In this document: positions 1-9,498 of the stretch, piece after piece
Layout: each line of letters starts with the position of its first letter
Numbering within the stretch: position 1 is the first letter of the stretch
From: Streptomyces sp. Je 1-79
GTDB taxonomy: Bacteria; Actinomycetota; Actinomycetes; Streptomycetales; Streptomycetaceae
Length of the DNA stretch: 64,000 bases
Direction of reading: 5' to 3'
Assembly: GCF_025195125.1 (NCBI RefSeq)
Contig: NZ_JAMGSL010000001.1
Location: 1-64,000, forward strand
The notes under the pieces: generated by a model
What the model saw: the letters and a program-made list of their open reading frames with translations, nothing else
Databases searched by the model: none
Told to the model about the DNA's origin: nothing
Program-made: the position numbers and the translations under genes

Positions 1-2912
1 TGGCGGGCACGTGGAAGGACCTGACCGACAACGTCAACTCCATGGCGAACAACCTGACGGGACAGGTCCGCAACATCGCCCAGGTCACCACCGCCGTCGC
101 CAACGGCGACCTCTCGAAGAAGATCGACGTCGACGCCCGGGGCGAGATCCTGGAGCTGAAGACGACCATCAACACGATGGTGGACCAGCTGTCCTCGTTC
201 GCCGCCGAGGTCACCCGCGTGGCCCGGGAGGTCGGCAGCGAGGGCAGGCTCGGGGGCCAGGCCGAGGTCGAGGGGGTCTCCGGCACCTGGAAGCGGCTCA
301 CGGAGAACGTGAACGAACTCGCCGGCAACCTCACCCGGCAGGTCCGCGCCATCGCCGAGGTCGCGAGCGCGGTCGCCGAGGGCGATCTGACCCGCTCGAT
401 CACCGTCGACGCCTCGGGCGAGGTCGCCGAACTCAAGGACAACATCAACTCGATGGTCGGCTCGCTCCGCGAGACGACCCGGGCCAACCAGGAGCAGGAC
501 TGGCTGAAGTCCAGCCTCGCCCGGATGTCCGCGCTGATGCAGGGCCACCGCGACCTGGCCGTCGTGGCCGAGCTCGTCATGGACGAGCTGGCCCCCCTCG
601 TGTCCGCCCAGTCGGGCGCCTTCTACCTGGCGGAGGAGGGGGAGGAGGGCACCGAACTGGGGCTCGTCGGCTCCTACGGCCTGCCCGCGGACAGCCCCGG
701 CCGCAAGCGGTTCCGGCTGGGCGAGTCCCTCGTCGGCCAGGCCGCCCGCAGCCGCCGCACCATCGCGGCCGAGAACGTGCCCGGCGACTACGTGTACATC
801 TCCTCGGGGCTGGGCCGGGCCTCGGGCGGCAGCCTGATCGTGCTGCCGATCGTGGTCGAGGACCAGGTCATCGGCGTCATCGAGCTGGTCTCCTTCACCC
901 CCTTCACCGCCGTGCACCGGGACTTCCTGGAGCAGCTCATGGAGTCGGTGGGCGTCAACGTCAGCACCATCCTCGCCAACGCCCGGACGGACGAACTGCT
1001 GGGCGAGTCGCAGCGGCTGGCGGACGAACTGCGGGCCCGATCCGAGGAGTTGCAGGTCCAGCAGGACGAGCTCCAGCGGTCCAACGCCGAACTCGAGGAC
1101 AAGGCCGCCCTGCTCGCCACGCAGAACCGCGACATCGAGGCCAAGAACCTGGAGATCGAGCAGGCCCGGCAGGAGCTGGAGGACCGTGCCCAGCAGCTCT
1201 CCCTGGCCTCGAAGTACAAGTCCGAGTTCCTCGCGAACATGAGCCACGAGCTGCGGACCCCCCTCAACAGCCTTCTGATCCTGGCCCAGCTGCTCGCGCA
1301 GAACCCGACCCGCAACCTCACCGCCAAGCAGGTCGAGTACGCCGGCATCATCCACTCCGCGGGATCCGACCTGCTGCAGCTGATCAACGACATCCTCGAC
1401 CTGTCGAAGGTGGAGGCCGGGAAGATGGACCTCAACCCGGAACGGGTCGCGCTGCGCCGGCTTCTGGACTACGTCGAGGCGACGTTCCGGCCGCTCACCA
1501 CACAGCAGAGCCTCGACTTCACCGTCTCCACCGCGCCCGGCGTCCCGGTGGACCTGGTCACGGACGACTCCCGGCTGCGCCAGGTGCTGCGCAACCTGCT
1601 CTCCAACGCGGTCAAGTTCACCGAGCGCGGCGGCGTCGAGCTGCGGATCGAACCGGCGGCGGACGGCGAGCTGCCCGCCGGGGTGCACCGGGGCGGCGCC
1701 GTCGTCGCCTTCCGGGTCAAGGACACGGGCATCGGCATCGCCTCCCAGCACCTGGAAGCCATCTTCGGAGCCTTCCAGCAGGCCGACGGCACGACCAACC
1801 GCAAGTACGGCGGCACCGGCCTCGGTCTCTCGATCAGCCGTGAGATCGCCTACCTGCTCGGCGGCGCCCTCACGGCCGAGAGCACGCCCGGCGAAGGCAG
1901 CACCTTCACGCTCTACCTGCCCGTGGCACGGGCCGACTTCCAGGAGCAGTCCGGCCACGCGCACCTCGCCAGGACCGAGGACGGCGCGCAGCCCGCGCCT
2001 GCCGCCGACGGTGTTCCCTCGGCCCGCGACGTGCTGGCCCCCGCGCAGCCCCGGCAGCCGAGGCGCCTGCTGGTGATCGAGGAACGCCCGCGAGGGCTGC
2101 TCTCGCTCGTCGCCGAGAACGCGGTCGCGGAACTGGCCGGAGGCCGTAACCTCGGCTTCCAGGACGGCATCGAGGTGATCACGGCCGTGGGACCCCAGGA
2201 CGCCGCCACCGCCCTCGCCACCCAGCCTTTCCACTGCGTCGTGCTCGAACTCGACATGGCCGACAGCGAGGCCCTCACCTTCCTCGACGCCATGGACGGC
2301 GACCGGGCGCTGCGTACCGTTCCCGTTCTCGCCCACAACAACCGCAGGCTCGCCGCCGACCACGAGCGGGCCCTTCAGTCGCGGGCCCGCAAGCGTCCCC
2401 TGGAGCTGCTCTCCAGCCTCGACGAACTGCGCGAGCGGATCGCCCTGCACCTCTCCGCCGACCAGCCGGGCGATGTCGTGCCTCTCGTACGCGCCGAGCA
2501 GCGGCAGCCGGTCCCGCAGGCCGTGGACGCCACCCTGCAGGGCCGTACGGTGCTCGTGGTCGACGACGACGCCCGTAACCTCTATGCCCTCAGCGGGATC
2601 CTGGAGCTGCACGGCGTCGAGGTCCTGCATGCGGAGGACGGTCGCAAGGGCATCGAGGCGCTCGCCGCGAACCCGGAGATCGACCTGATCCTGATGGATG
2701 TCATGATGCCCGAGATGGACGGCTACACGGCCACCGCCAAGATCAGGCAGATGCCCGCCCACGCCCATCTGCCGATCATCGCGGTCACCGCCAAGGCCAT
2801 GCCCGGGGACCGTGAGAAGAGCCTCGCCTCGGGCGCCAGCGACTACGTGACCAAGCCGGTCGACGCCGACGACCTCATCAACTGCATCCGCCGCTGGCTG
2901 GGTGAGGGGTAG
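1..2912 (+). CDS. Hybrid sensor histidine kinase with HAMP repeats, GAF and two receiver domains (5' partial)
   Basis: The reading frame is open from base 3 and the true start lies before the window; the first ATG at 42 is internal to a HAMP repeat. The visible 969 residues are, in order, at least two HAMP repeats (about bases 1-480), a GAF domain (about 520-990), a long Glu/Gln-rich coiled coil (about 990-1215), a HisKA dimerisation helix with motif [10 protein letters not shown] (phospho-acceptor His at 1245-1247), a HATPase domain with GTGLGLSIS, and two receiver domains. Receiver 2 is complete, with acidic pocket DDD and phospho-acceptor Asp at 2697-2699. Receiver 1 (about 2060-2450) reads VVLELDMAD, with Glu where the acceptor Asp is expected. 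Poly-HAMP hybrid kinases sense osmotic or envelope stress in relatives. It lies 82 bp before a phosphatase gene and probably heads a signalling cluster. Confidence 0.93.
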   Translation, partial: AGTWKDLTDNVNSMANNLTGQVRNIAQVTTAVANGDLSKKIDVDARGEILELKTTINTMVDQLSSFAAEVTRVAREVGSEGRLGGQAEVEGVSGTWKRLTENVNELAGNLTRQVRAIAEVASAVAEGDLTRSITVDASGEVAELKDNINSMVGSLRETTRANQEQDWLKSSLARMSALMQGHRDLAVVAELVMDELAPLVSAQSGAFYLAEEGEEGTELGLVGSYGLPADSPGRKRFRLGESLVGQAARSRRTIAAENVPGDYVYISSGLGRASGGSLIVLPIVVEDQVIGVIELVSFTPFTAVHRDFLEQLMESVGVNVSTILANARTDELLGESQRLADELRARSEELQVQQDELQRSNAELEDKAALLATQNRDIEAKNLEIEQARQELEDRAQQLSLASKYKSEFLANMSHELRTPLNSLLILAQLLAQNPTRNLTAKQVEYAGIIHSAGSDLLQLINDILDLSKVEAGKMDLNPERVALRRLLDYVEATFRPLTTQQSLDFTVSTAPGVPVDLVTDDSRLRQVLRNLLSNAVKFTERGGVELRIEPAADGELPAGVHRGGAVVAFRVKDTGIGIASQHLEAIFGAFQQADGTTNRKYGGTGLGLSISREIAYLLGGALTAESTPGEGSTFTLYLPVARADFQEQSGHAHLARTEDGAQPAPAADGVPSARDVLAPAQPRQPRRLLVIEERPRGLLSLVAENAVAELAGGRNLGFQDGIEVITAVGPQDAATALATQPFHCVVLELDMADSEALTFLDAMDGDRALRTVPVLAHNNRRLAADHERALQSRARKRPLELLSSLDELRERIALHLSADQPGDVVPLVRAEQRQPVPQAVDATLQGRTVLVVDDDARNLYALSGILELHGVEVLHAEDGRKGIEALAANPEIDLILMDVMMPEMDGYTATAKIRQMPAHAHLPIIAVTAKAMPGDREKSLASGASDYVTKPVDADDLINCIRRWLGEG

Positions 2913-2994
2913 CCCCCACGGGCCCGAACCGACCTCACGCCCCCGCCCCGTCCGCCCCAGGCCCCCCGGCCCTCGCTTCTCAGGAGTCCGCGTC

Positions 2995-5658
2995 ATGAGT
3001 GCTCCCCACCACCCCGGCGGAGACCCGTCCGTCGGCCCCCCTGGGGACGACGCTCCGAAGGGGGACGTTGCGTTCCGCGAACTGCCGGCGCCCCGGTCAC
3101 GGACCGTGGAAGCCCTGAGGGCCGTCTCCGAGCCCGGGCCGGACCCGGTGGGCGACGACCTGCTCGGCTACGACCCGGTGGGCGGCGATCCGCGCGGGGA
3201 CGGTCCGCTCGGCGCCGACCCGGTGGGCGGTGATCCGCGCGGCTACGACCCCGGAGCGGGCCCTGCGCCCGCACCGTCGAACCAGGAGGATCCGCTGTCG
3301 GAACACCACTCCACCGTCGGCCGGCTGGCCGCCACGGTGGAACGGCTGCGCGGAGAGGTGCGCGCCGCACAGGCCGCGGCCGACGGGCGCGCGCTCGTCG
3401 AACTCGCCAAGGGCGTCATCGTCGAGCGGCTCCGGTGCGGCCCGGCCCAGGCGGCGCGGCAACTGGCCGCCCTGGCGGCCCAGGCCGGGCTCTCACAGCT
3501 GGAACTGGCCGCCGACATCGTCAACCAGGCGGCCCACGACCGGGTCGCCGAGGTGGCCGACGACTTCGTCCAACGGACGGCGGGTGAAACCGGGACCGGG
3601 GCGGGCGCCGAGACCGACGCGACCTCCGAGACCTCGGTCGCCGTGCGTCTGCGTACGGCCGAGTGCGCCGCGCTGAACGCGGGCGACACCCAGGCCGTGG
3701 CCGAATCCCTCCTGGAGCACGCGCTCGCGCCCCTCGGGGCCAGCGGTGTCGCCGTCTGGACCGCCGGCCCCGACTCCTCCCTCACCCTCTGCGGCCACGC
3801 GGGGTTCGGCCCCGACGAGCCCGGCCGCTGGCGTTACGTACCGCCCGGGGTGGCCACCGTCGCCCGGCAGGCGCTCACCGGGCGCCGTACCGTGCGGTTC
3901 CCCTCGCTCGCGGCCGCGGGCATCCCCTCCATCGGGCACACCCGCAACCCCGACGGCGGCCGGGTGGCGGTACCCGCCGGAACCGGCGGCCGCATCCACG
4001 GCGTCCTCGAGATCTGCTGGCCCGGACCTCTGGACCAGCACCCCCAGGCCGTCGAGCGCCAGCTCGAGGCGCTGGCCGAACTGTGCGCCCACACGCTGGA
4101 GACCCTTCCCGCCGAGCCGGTGCCGATGCGGCCGCGCGAACCGGCCGGGGTGACCGAACTCGTGGACCTCGCCGACGGGTTGTACGACCCGGCCCTCGTC
4201 CTCACTCCGGAACTGGACTCCGACGGCCGCCTCTCGGACTTCCGCATCCGCCACGCCAACGAACGGTTCCAGGACCCCGCGGGCCGCACCAGGAGCGCCG
4301 TCGACGGAGCCCTGCTCCTGGAGGCGTACCCCACGGCCGCGGGCGAGAACGAACTCTTCGAGCGGATCGAGCGCGTCTACGCCACCGGCGAGCCCTTCCG
4401 CGCGCGCCGCGCCCGGCTGACCGCGCTCGTGGACCAGGTGCAGCTCGCCTCGGTCGCGGACCTCAGCATCAGCAGGCACGGCGGCAGCGTGCTCCTCATC
4501 TGGCGCATCGAGGACGAGACCGCCCGGCTCGCGAGCCTGCTCCAGCACGCTCAGCGGCTCGGCCGCATCGGCGGATTCGAGGAGAACCTCCTCACCAGGG
4601 AGATCACCTGGAACGGACAGCTCTTCGACCTGTACGGCAGGGACGTCTCCGCGGGGCCGGTGTCCCTGCACGACCTGAGCGCCCATGCCCACCCCGACGA
4701 CTCCGTCGCCATCGGCCGCTTCCTGCAGGCCGTGCTGCACCACCGGCGGGCGACCTCGACCGCCTTCCGGCTGCTGCGCCCCGACGGAGTGACCCGCCAC
4801 ATCCGCGTCATCGCCGAACCCGTCCTCGGCCCGGGCGAGCGGCTCCTCGCCGTACGGGGCGCGTACCAGGACATCTCCTCGCAGCACTGGACCGAGGTGG
4901 CCCTGGCGGCGACGCGCGATCAACTCGCCGCCACGGAGCAGGAGTCGGCGGAGCGCAACCGGCTGGCCCTCCAGCTGCAGCACGCCATCATGCCGCCGAG
5001 CAGGGCGCCGCTCGACGCACCCGGCCTGGACGTCGCGGTGCGCTACCGGCCCGCGGAGACGGAGTCCCTGGTGGGCGGCGACTGGTACGACGCGGTCGTG
5101 CTGCCGTCCAAGAAGATACTGCTGTGCGTCGGGGACATCGCCGGGCACGGCATCGAGGCCGCCACCGGCATGGTCGTCCTGCGCAACGCCCTGCGCGGCC
5201 TCGCCGTCACGGGAGCGGGCCCCGGCCAGCTCCTGTCCTGGCTGAACATCGTGGCCCACCACCTCACCGAGCAGGTCACGGCGACCGCCGTCTGCGGGGT
5301 CTTCGACCCCGAGACCCGCACGCTGCGCTGGGCCAGGGCGGGCCACCTCCCGCCGGTTCTCGTACGCGGTACGGAGGCCTCGACGCTGCCGCTGCTCAAG
5401 GGGATGCTCCTGGGAGCGCTCGCGCAGGCGGAGTACGAGGAGGCGGAGTTCCAGCTCGAGCCGGACGACACGGTCCTCATGTACACCGACGGACTCGTCG
5501 AGCGCCGGGACACGGCCGTGCACGACTCCCTTGCCCAGCTCCTGACCACGGCCCAGGCCCCCGCCGACAGCCTCGAACGGCGTCTGGACATGCTGCTCAC
5601 GCACAGCAAGTCCGACACGGACGACGACACGTGTCTGATCGGCGTGCGGGTCTCCTGA
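2995..5658 (+). CDS. ANTAR-GAF-PAS-PAS-PP2C (SpoIIE-type) phosphatase regulator
   Basis: This 887-residue protein starts at ATG 2995, where AGGAG lies eight bases upstream; an open GTG at 2902 would overlap the kinase stop and has no ribosome site. The N-terminus is low complexity with a repeated DPVGGDPRG element. An ANTAR-like helical domain follows (about residues 105-178, with ELAKGVIVERL), then a GAF domain (215-372), two PAS domains (395-510 and 515-630) and a C-terminal PP2C/SpoIIE domain (from about 680). The phosphatase carries intact metal motifs GGDWYD, GDIAGHG and YTDG and a terminal DDDT. Family members dephosphorylate STAS anti-anti-sigma factors, and a STAS gene lies 92 bp downstream. 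ANTAR fused to PP2C is unusual because ANTAR normally binds RNA. Catalytic activity looks retained. Confidence 0.9.
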   Translation: MSAPHHPGGDPSVGPPGDDAPKGDVAFRELPAPRSRTVEALRAVSEPGPDPVGDDLLGYDPVGGDPRGDGPLGADPVGGDPRGYDPGAGPAPAPSNQEDPLSEHHSTVGRLAATVERLRGEVRAAQAAADGRALVELAKGVIVERLRCGPAQAARQLAALAAQAGLSQLELAADIVNQAAHDRVAEVADDFVQRTAGETGTGAGAETDATSETSVAVRLRTAECAALNAGDTQAVAESLLEHALAPLGASGVAVWTAGPDSSLTLCGHAGFGPDEPGRWRYVPPGVATVARQALTGRRTVRFPSLAAAGIPSIGHTRNPDGGRVAVPAGTGGRIHGVLEICWPGPLDQHPQAVERQLEALAELCAHTLETLPAEPVPMRPREPAGVTELVDLADGLYDPALVLTPELDSDGRLSDFRIRHANERFQDPAGRTRSAVDGALLLEAYPTAAGENELFERIERVYATGEPFRARRARLTALVDQVQLASVADLSISRHGGSVLLIWRIEDETARLASLLQHAQRLGRIGGFEENLLTREITWNGQLFDLYGRDVSAGPVSLHDLSAHAHPDDSVAIGRFLQAVLHHRRATSTAFRLLRPDGVTRHIRVIAEPVLGPGERLLAVRGAYQDISSQHWTEVALAATRDQLAATEQESAERNRLALQLQHAIMPPSRAPLDAPGLDVAVRYRPAETESLVGGDWYDAVVLPSKKILLCVGDIAGHGIEAATGMVVLRNALRGLAVTGAGPGQLLSWLNIVAHHLTEQVTATAVCGVFDPETRTLRWARAGHLPPVLVRGTEASTLPLLKGMLLGALAQAEYEEAEFQLEPDDTVLMYTDGLVERRDTAVHDSLAQLLTTAQAPADSLERRLDMLLTHSKSDTDDDTCLIGVRVS

Positions 5659-5750
5659 CCACGTGCCCCGATCGAAGGTCCCACCCAGGGAAGACCGCGC
5701 GCCCCCACGCACGGAAGACCGAACGCCCCCCTCCACAGAAAGCAGGGAGT

Positions 5751-6122
5751 ATGCCCGAGCGAGAAGTGAACCTGGACGTCGAGGTGGACATCCGCGACGC
5801 CGACACGGCCGTGCTGTCCGTGGGCGGCGAACTCGACATCGAGACGGCCACCGTGCTCCACCACCACCTGGCCAACCAGGTCCTGCACGGCCGCCGCCAC
5901 CTGGTCCTGGATCTCTCCTCACTCGCCTTCATGGACTCGTCCGGCCTGAACGTCCTGATCAGGGCGGCGCGGGACGCGCGCGAGTCCAAGGGCGACCTCC
6001 ATCTCGTCGCGCCGACCCCGGCCGTGCGACGCATCCTGGAGATCACCGGACTCACCATGACGACGCCCCTGCACGCCGACGTGGCGGAGGCGCTCGCCGC
6101 GGCGACCGGGCGCGCCGGATAG
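5751..6122 (+). CDS. STAS-domain anti-sigma factor antagonist
   Basis: This 123-residue protein is a single STAS domain of the RsbV/SpoIIAA type. It starts at ATG 5751, preceded by AGGGAG. The diagnostic segment LVLDLSSLAFMDSSGLNVL (about residues 48-66) carries the DSSG motif whose serine is the usual site of reversible phosphorylation. In this family the unphosphorylated form binds an RsbW-type kinase and releases the sigma factor. It sits between two PP2C-type genes and upstream of an RsbW-like ATPase (9499) and a SigB-like sigma factor (10095), so all components of a partner switch are present within 5 kb. Which kinase and phosphatase it pairs with is inference. Confidence 0.92.
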   Translation: MPEREVNLDVEVDIRDADTAVLSVGGELDIETATVLHHHLANQVLHGRRHLVLDLSSLAFMDSSGLNVLIRAARDARESKGDLHLVAPTPAVRRILEITGLTMTTPLHADVAEALAAATGRAG

Positions 6123-6185
6123 TCGACCCCGGTGCGGGCCCGCGGCGGCGGGCCCGCGGCCGGGCGGAAGGAGAAGCGGGAACAC

Positions 6186-7385
6186 GTGGACGAGATCACC
6201 GCCGTCGAGCAGGCGCTGCGCCGGGCCGCTCCGCACATGCTGATGAGCGTCGTGGAGGAGGCTCTGCGGGAGCACTACGGCGCCCGGCGGGTGGAGCTAC
6301 GGCTGGCCGACTACGGCCTGCGGTCGCTCCAGCTCGTCGAGCGCGTCCTGCACGCGAGCGCGCCGGTGCTGATCCACGACAGCCCGCAGGGCCGCGCCTT
6401 CGGTGCGCAGGAGCCGTACGTCACGCACGAGGCGGACACCGCCTCCGCGCACCTGCCGGTGACCATCAGGGGCGACCGCATGGGTGTGCTCACCGTGACC
6501 ATGCCGCCGGACCGTGACCTGGACCCCCTGCTGCCGGAGCTCCGGCACATCAGCGAGGCGCTCGGCCACGAGATCCTCGTCGCGGAGCGCGACACGGACC
6601 TGTACGTCCAGGCACGGCGCGCCACCCGGCTGACCCTGGCCGCCGAGATGCAGTGGCAGCTGCTTCCGGGGCGCTCCTGCGCCCGGCCCGAGTTCGCCCT
6701 CGGCGCCCACCTGGAGCCTGCCTACGCGATCTTCGGGGACAACTACGACTGGTCCGCGTCGGCCGACCACCTGACCCTGACGGTCACCAACGGGATGGGA
6801 GAGGGCATCGAGGCCGCCCTGCTGACCAATCTCGCCATCAACGCGCTCCGCAACGCCCGCCGTGCCGGGCTCGGCCTCGCGGACCAGGCGGCCCTGGCGG
6901 ACCAGGCGGTGTTCGCGCAGTACCGGGGCAGTGCCTACGTCTCCGTACTGCTGCTCCGCTTCGACCTCGCGACGGGAGAGGTCGAGGCCCTCGACGCCGG
7001 CTCGCCCCGGCTGTGGCGGCTGCGCGACCGCTCGGTCGAGCCCGTCTCGTTCGAGGCCCAGCTCCCCCTCGGGATGTTCGAGGAGACCGCCTACGTCCCC
7101 GAGCGGTTCACCGTGCGCCCGGGAGACCGGCTGCTGTTCGGCAGCGACGGCGTGTACGACGCCGAGGCCCCGAACGGGGAGAGTTACGGCGAACGGGCGC
7201 TGGCCCGGGCGCTCACCTCGACCAGGCTGCTGCCGCCCACCCAGGTGCCCGGCGCCGTCCTGCGCGAACTCGCGACGTACCACGGAGACACGGCGCTGGA
7301 GGACGACGCGCTCGTCGTCTGCCTCGACTGGTGGGGACGCGGAGCCCGCCAGGACGTCACCCCGCCCGAGGACACCCGCCCCTGA
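6186..7385 (+). CDS. PP2C/SpoIIE-like protein, copy 1, partly degenerate active site
   Basis: This 399-residue protein starts at GTG 6186 with AAGGAG twelve bases upstream. The start is supported by its paralogue at 8160, which aligns from residue 1 and has exactly the same length. The N-terminal 150 residues look like a GAF-type sensor and the C-terminal 250 like a SpoIIE phosphatase. The metal motifs are altered: GGDWYD is read as GDNYDW and the DxxGHG motif as NGMGEG, so one Asp ligand is Asn and the His is Glu. SDG and the terminal DDAL are retained. It may be a weak phosphatase or a pseudoenzyme that sequesters a STAS partner. It follows the STAS gene by 63 bp and is probably co-transcribed. 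Confidence 0.85.
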   Translation: MDEITAVEQALRRAAPHMLMSVVEEALREHYGARRVELRLADYGLRSLQLVERVLHASAPVLIHDSPQGRAFGAQEPYVTHEADTASAHLPVTIRGDRMGVLTVTMPPDRDLDPLLPELRHISEALGHEILVAERDTDLYVQARRATRLTLAAEMQWQLLPGRSCARPEFALGAHLEPAYAIFGDNYDWSASADHLTLTVTNGMGEGIEAALLTNLAINALRNARRAGLGLADQAALADQAVFAQYRGSAYVSVLLLRFDLATGEVEALDAGSPRLWRLRDRSVEPVSFEAQLPLGMFEETAYVPERFTVRPGDRLLFGSDGVYDAEAPNGESYGERALARALTSTRLLPPTQVPGAVLRELATYHGDTALEDDALVVCLDWWGRGARQDVTPPEDTRP

Positions 7386-7422
7386 CAGGGCCTTCCGCCG
7401 CTGGGCGCACCACCTCGCGTTA

Positions 7423-7444
7423 ACAGTTGCCGCGTGACAACTGT
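7423..7444. promoter_or_regulatory. Orphan palindrome between convergent genes
   Basis: ACAGTTG and CAACTGT form perfect 7-base arms around an 8-base spacer. A second overlapping inverted repeat pairs GTTGCC (7426-7431) with GGCAAC (7453-7458). The site is AT-rich relative to its surroundings and lies in the 171-bp gap between the 3' ends of the PP2C-like gene and the marR gene. The stem is too AT-rich to resemble a typical Streptomyces terminator. The spacing suits a dimeric MarR-type repressor, but no annotated gene starts next to it. Confidence 0.45.
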
Positions 7445-7556
7445 ATCCTTATGGCAACACCTGGCTCGTGCCCGGGAGTGAACACGTCGTAGGGGACCAG
7501 GGGTGAGAAGTGGGACATGGGGCACGTGATCGGACGGCGCCCACTGCGCACGGGCG

Positions 7557-8063
7557 TCAGGCGGACCGGACGCCCTTGAGCGGGGACGCTCTCCGGGGGG
7601 ACGAACCTTCCTTGTCCAGGGCGTCCTGGAAGCCGGTCAGCCCCCGCAGCAGCGCCCTGCGAGCCGTCGGCGGCATGGTGGCGATGACGGCCAGCAGCGC
7701 GTCCTCCCGCTGGGCCCTGAGGTCCTTGAGGTACGCCTTGCCGCGGACGGTCAGGTGCAGCTCGAGCTGGCGCCGGCTGACGGGACTGGGCAGCCGCTGC
7801 ACGAACCCCAGGGCCTCCAGCCGGTCGCACATGCGGCTCACCGAGGGCGGCGCGGAACCGAGCAGCTCGCCCAGCGCGCGGAGGTTGATCCCCTCCTCAC
7901 GGTCGAGGCTGTACAGCACCCGGAGCTGAGACGCCGACACGGGTGTCGACGACACCATGTCCCGGCCGCGCTCCCACAGCACCTCGAGAAGCTCGATGAG
8001 CTCCCGGGCCGCCTCGGTCGTCTCCTGCGCCTCCCGCTGAGACGGGGCGGGATCCGTGTCCAT
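7557..8063 (-). CDS. MarR family transcriptional regulator
   Basis: This 168-residue winged-helix protein of the MarR family carries the core LRVLYSLDREEGINLRALGELLGSAPPSVSRMCDRLEALGFVQR and the wing segment SRRQLELHLTVRGK in continuous order. I chose ATG 8063 because GAGGAG lies 11 bases upstream; the alternative GTG at 8075 would abut that ribosome site. MarR proteins bind small phenolic or oxidant ligands or sense oxidation as dimers. It is divergent from the second PP2C-like paralogue (96 bp between starts), which makes that gene its most likely target. The C-terminal tail (about 25 residues, rich in Arg and Ser) has no counterpart in short MarR proteins. Confidence 0.9.
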   Translation of the reverse strand: MDTDPAPSQREAQETTEAARELIELLEVLWERGRDMVSSTPVSASQLRVLYSLDREEGINLRALGELLGSAPPSVSRMCDRLEALGFVQRLPSPVSRRQLELHLTVRGKAYLKDLRAQREDALLAVIATMPPTARRALLRGLTGFQDALDKEGSSPRRASPLKGVRSA

Positions 8064-8159
8064 GGCTATCGACACTCCTCAGGCGTCCGGGGCCGAGGGC
8101 GCCGGTCCTGCCGGGCGCCCGGTCATCTCCACATCTCTCCAGAAGGCGGTACGGATTCG

Positions 8160-9359
8160 GTGGATCGACGCGTGACAGTGGAACGCGCTCTGCGCGGGGC
8201 GCCGGCACACCGCCTCCTGGACTCCCTCCGAATCAATCTGGCACAGCAGTTCGCCGCGTTCTCCGTCGACCTCCTGCTCGTCGACTACGGGCTCACGGCG
8301 CTACGCCCCGTCGAGCCCGTCCAGGCCCGTGCCGGGTTGCAGCCCTCGGCCCTGGACTCCGGGCCCGCGGGGCACGCCTTCACCACACAGCAACCATATC
8401 TTTCCGGGGCGGACGGGCCGACGGCGACCGCGTACCTTCCTGTGTCGGTTCGCGGCGACCGGTGTGGGGTTCTTGTGGTGGACCTCCTTCCGGAGCACCT
8501 CACGCCCCGGTGTGCGGAGGATCTCGTCGGAATCGCCGAAACCCTCGGACACGCGCTCCAGGTCGCCGACCGCCACACCGACGTCTACCGGCAGACCCGC
8601 CGGGCCCGCGCCCTCAGCATCCCGGCGGAGATGCAGTGGGACATGCTTCCCGGGCGGGCCTGCGCGGGCGAGGAGTTCACCCTCCACGCCTACTGGGAGC
8701 CGGCCTACACCTCGGGCGGCCACGTCCTGGACTGGTCGGTGACCGACGAGGACCTCACCCTCGTCGTCGCCGACGGCACCGGGCCCGGCACCCCTTCGGT
8801 CCTGGTGAGCAACCTCGCCCTGAGCGCCCTCCGCAACGCCCGGCGCGCCGGACTCGACCTGGTCGGTCAGGCGAGCCTCACCGACCAGGCGCTCTACGGC
8901 CAGCACCGGGGTGAGCGAAGCCTCTCCGCACTCCTGATGAGCGTCAGGCTCGCCGACGGGGAGGTGCGGGTCGTCGACGCGGGCTCGCCCACCGTCTGGC
9001 GGACCCGTGGAGCGGTGACCGAGCGGCTCGATCTGGAACGGCAGCTGCCGCTGGGAATGTTCGAGGACACCGTCTACGCGACCCAGCGCCTGCGGATCCT
9101 CCCGGGCGACCGGCTGGTCTTCCTCGCCTGCGACCGGTCCGAGAGTCCGCCCGGCGCGGGCGACCCGGCGGCGGACCGTGCCGTGAGCAGCGCGATCGAC
9201 GCGGCCCGGCACCTGACCTGTGCCGACACGCCCAGGGCGGTGGTCCGGGCGTTGCGCGGAACTCCGGGTGGTTCGGCGGAAGCCGTCCTCGTCCTCTGTC
9301 TCGACTGGCACGGCGGCCGCGTCGCCGAACGGGATGCGGACGGGGGCGGGGACCGGTAG
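8160..9359 (+). CDS. PP2C/SpoIIE-like protein, copy 2, strongly degenerate active site
   Basis: This 399-residue paralogue of the 6186 gene aligns along its full length. The start is GTG 8160, with AGAAGG about 13 bases upstream; the N-terminus VDRRVTVERALRG aligns with VDEITAVEQALRR of copy 1. The C-terminal PP2C fold is more eroded than in copy 1. The first metal motif is GGHVLD (Asp to His), the second is DGTGPG (His to Pro), YTDG is replaced by ACDRS and the last acidic pair is missing before LVLCLDWHG. Catalysis is therefore unlikely and a binding or decoy role is more plausible. It is divergent from marR, and the RsbW-like gene follows 139 bp downstream on the same strand. Confidence 0.83.
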   Translation: MDRRVTVERALRGAPAHRLLDSLRINLAQQFAAFSVDLLLVDYGLTALRPVEPVQARAGLQPSALDSGPAGHAFTTQQPYLSGADGPTATAYLPVSVRGDRCGVLVVDLLPEHLTPRCAEDLVGIAETLGHALQVADRHTDVYRQTRRARALSIPAEMQWDMLPGRACAGEEFTLHAYWEPAYTSGGHVLDWSVTDEDLTLVVADGTGPGTPSVLVSNLALSALRNARRAGLDLVGQASLTDQALYGQHRGERSLSALLMSVRLADGEVRVVDAGSPTVWRTRGAVTERLDLERQLPLGMFEDTVYATQRLRILPGDRLVFLACDRSESPPGAGDPAADRAVSSAIDAARHLTCADTPRAVVRALRGTPGGSAEAVLVLCLDWHGGRVAERDADGGGDR

Positions 9360-9498
9360 AACAGTGCGGAGGCCGCGGCCGCGGCCACGGGAGGGGCGGC
9401 TCGTCCCGATTCCCGGACGGGGGGGTGTGGATCGTGCGAAGCAGGGAAAATTCGCAGGACGAGACGGGATCCACGGAACGCGTGAGGGAGGAGGGGCG

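Noticed and set aside
7510..7929. Plus-strand open frame of 139 residues downstream of the orphan palindrome
   Set aside because: It is antisense to marR, is Ser/Arg-rich shadow sequence and has no ribosome site. A non-coding RNA remains possible.
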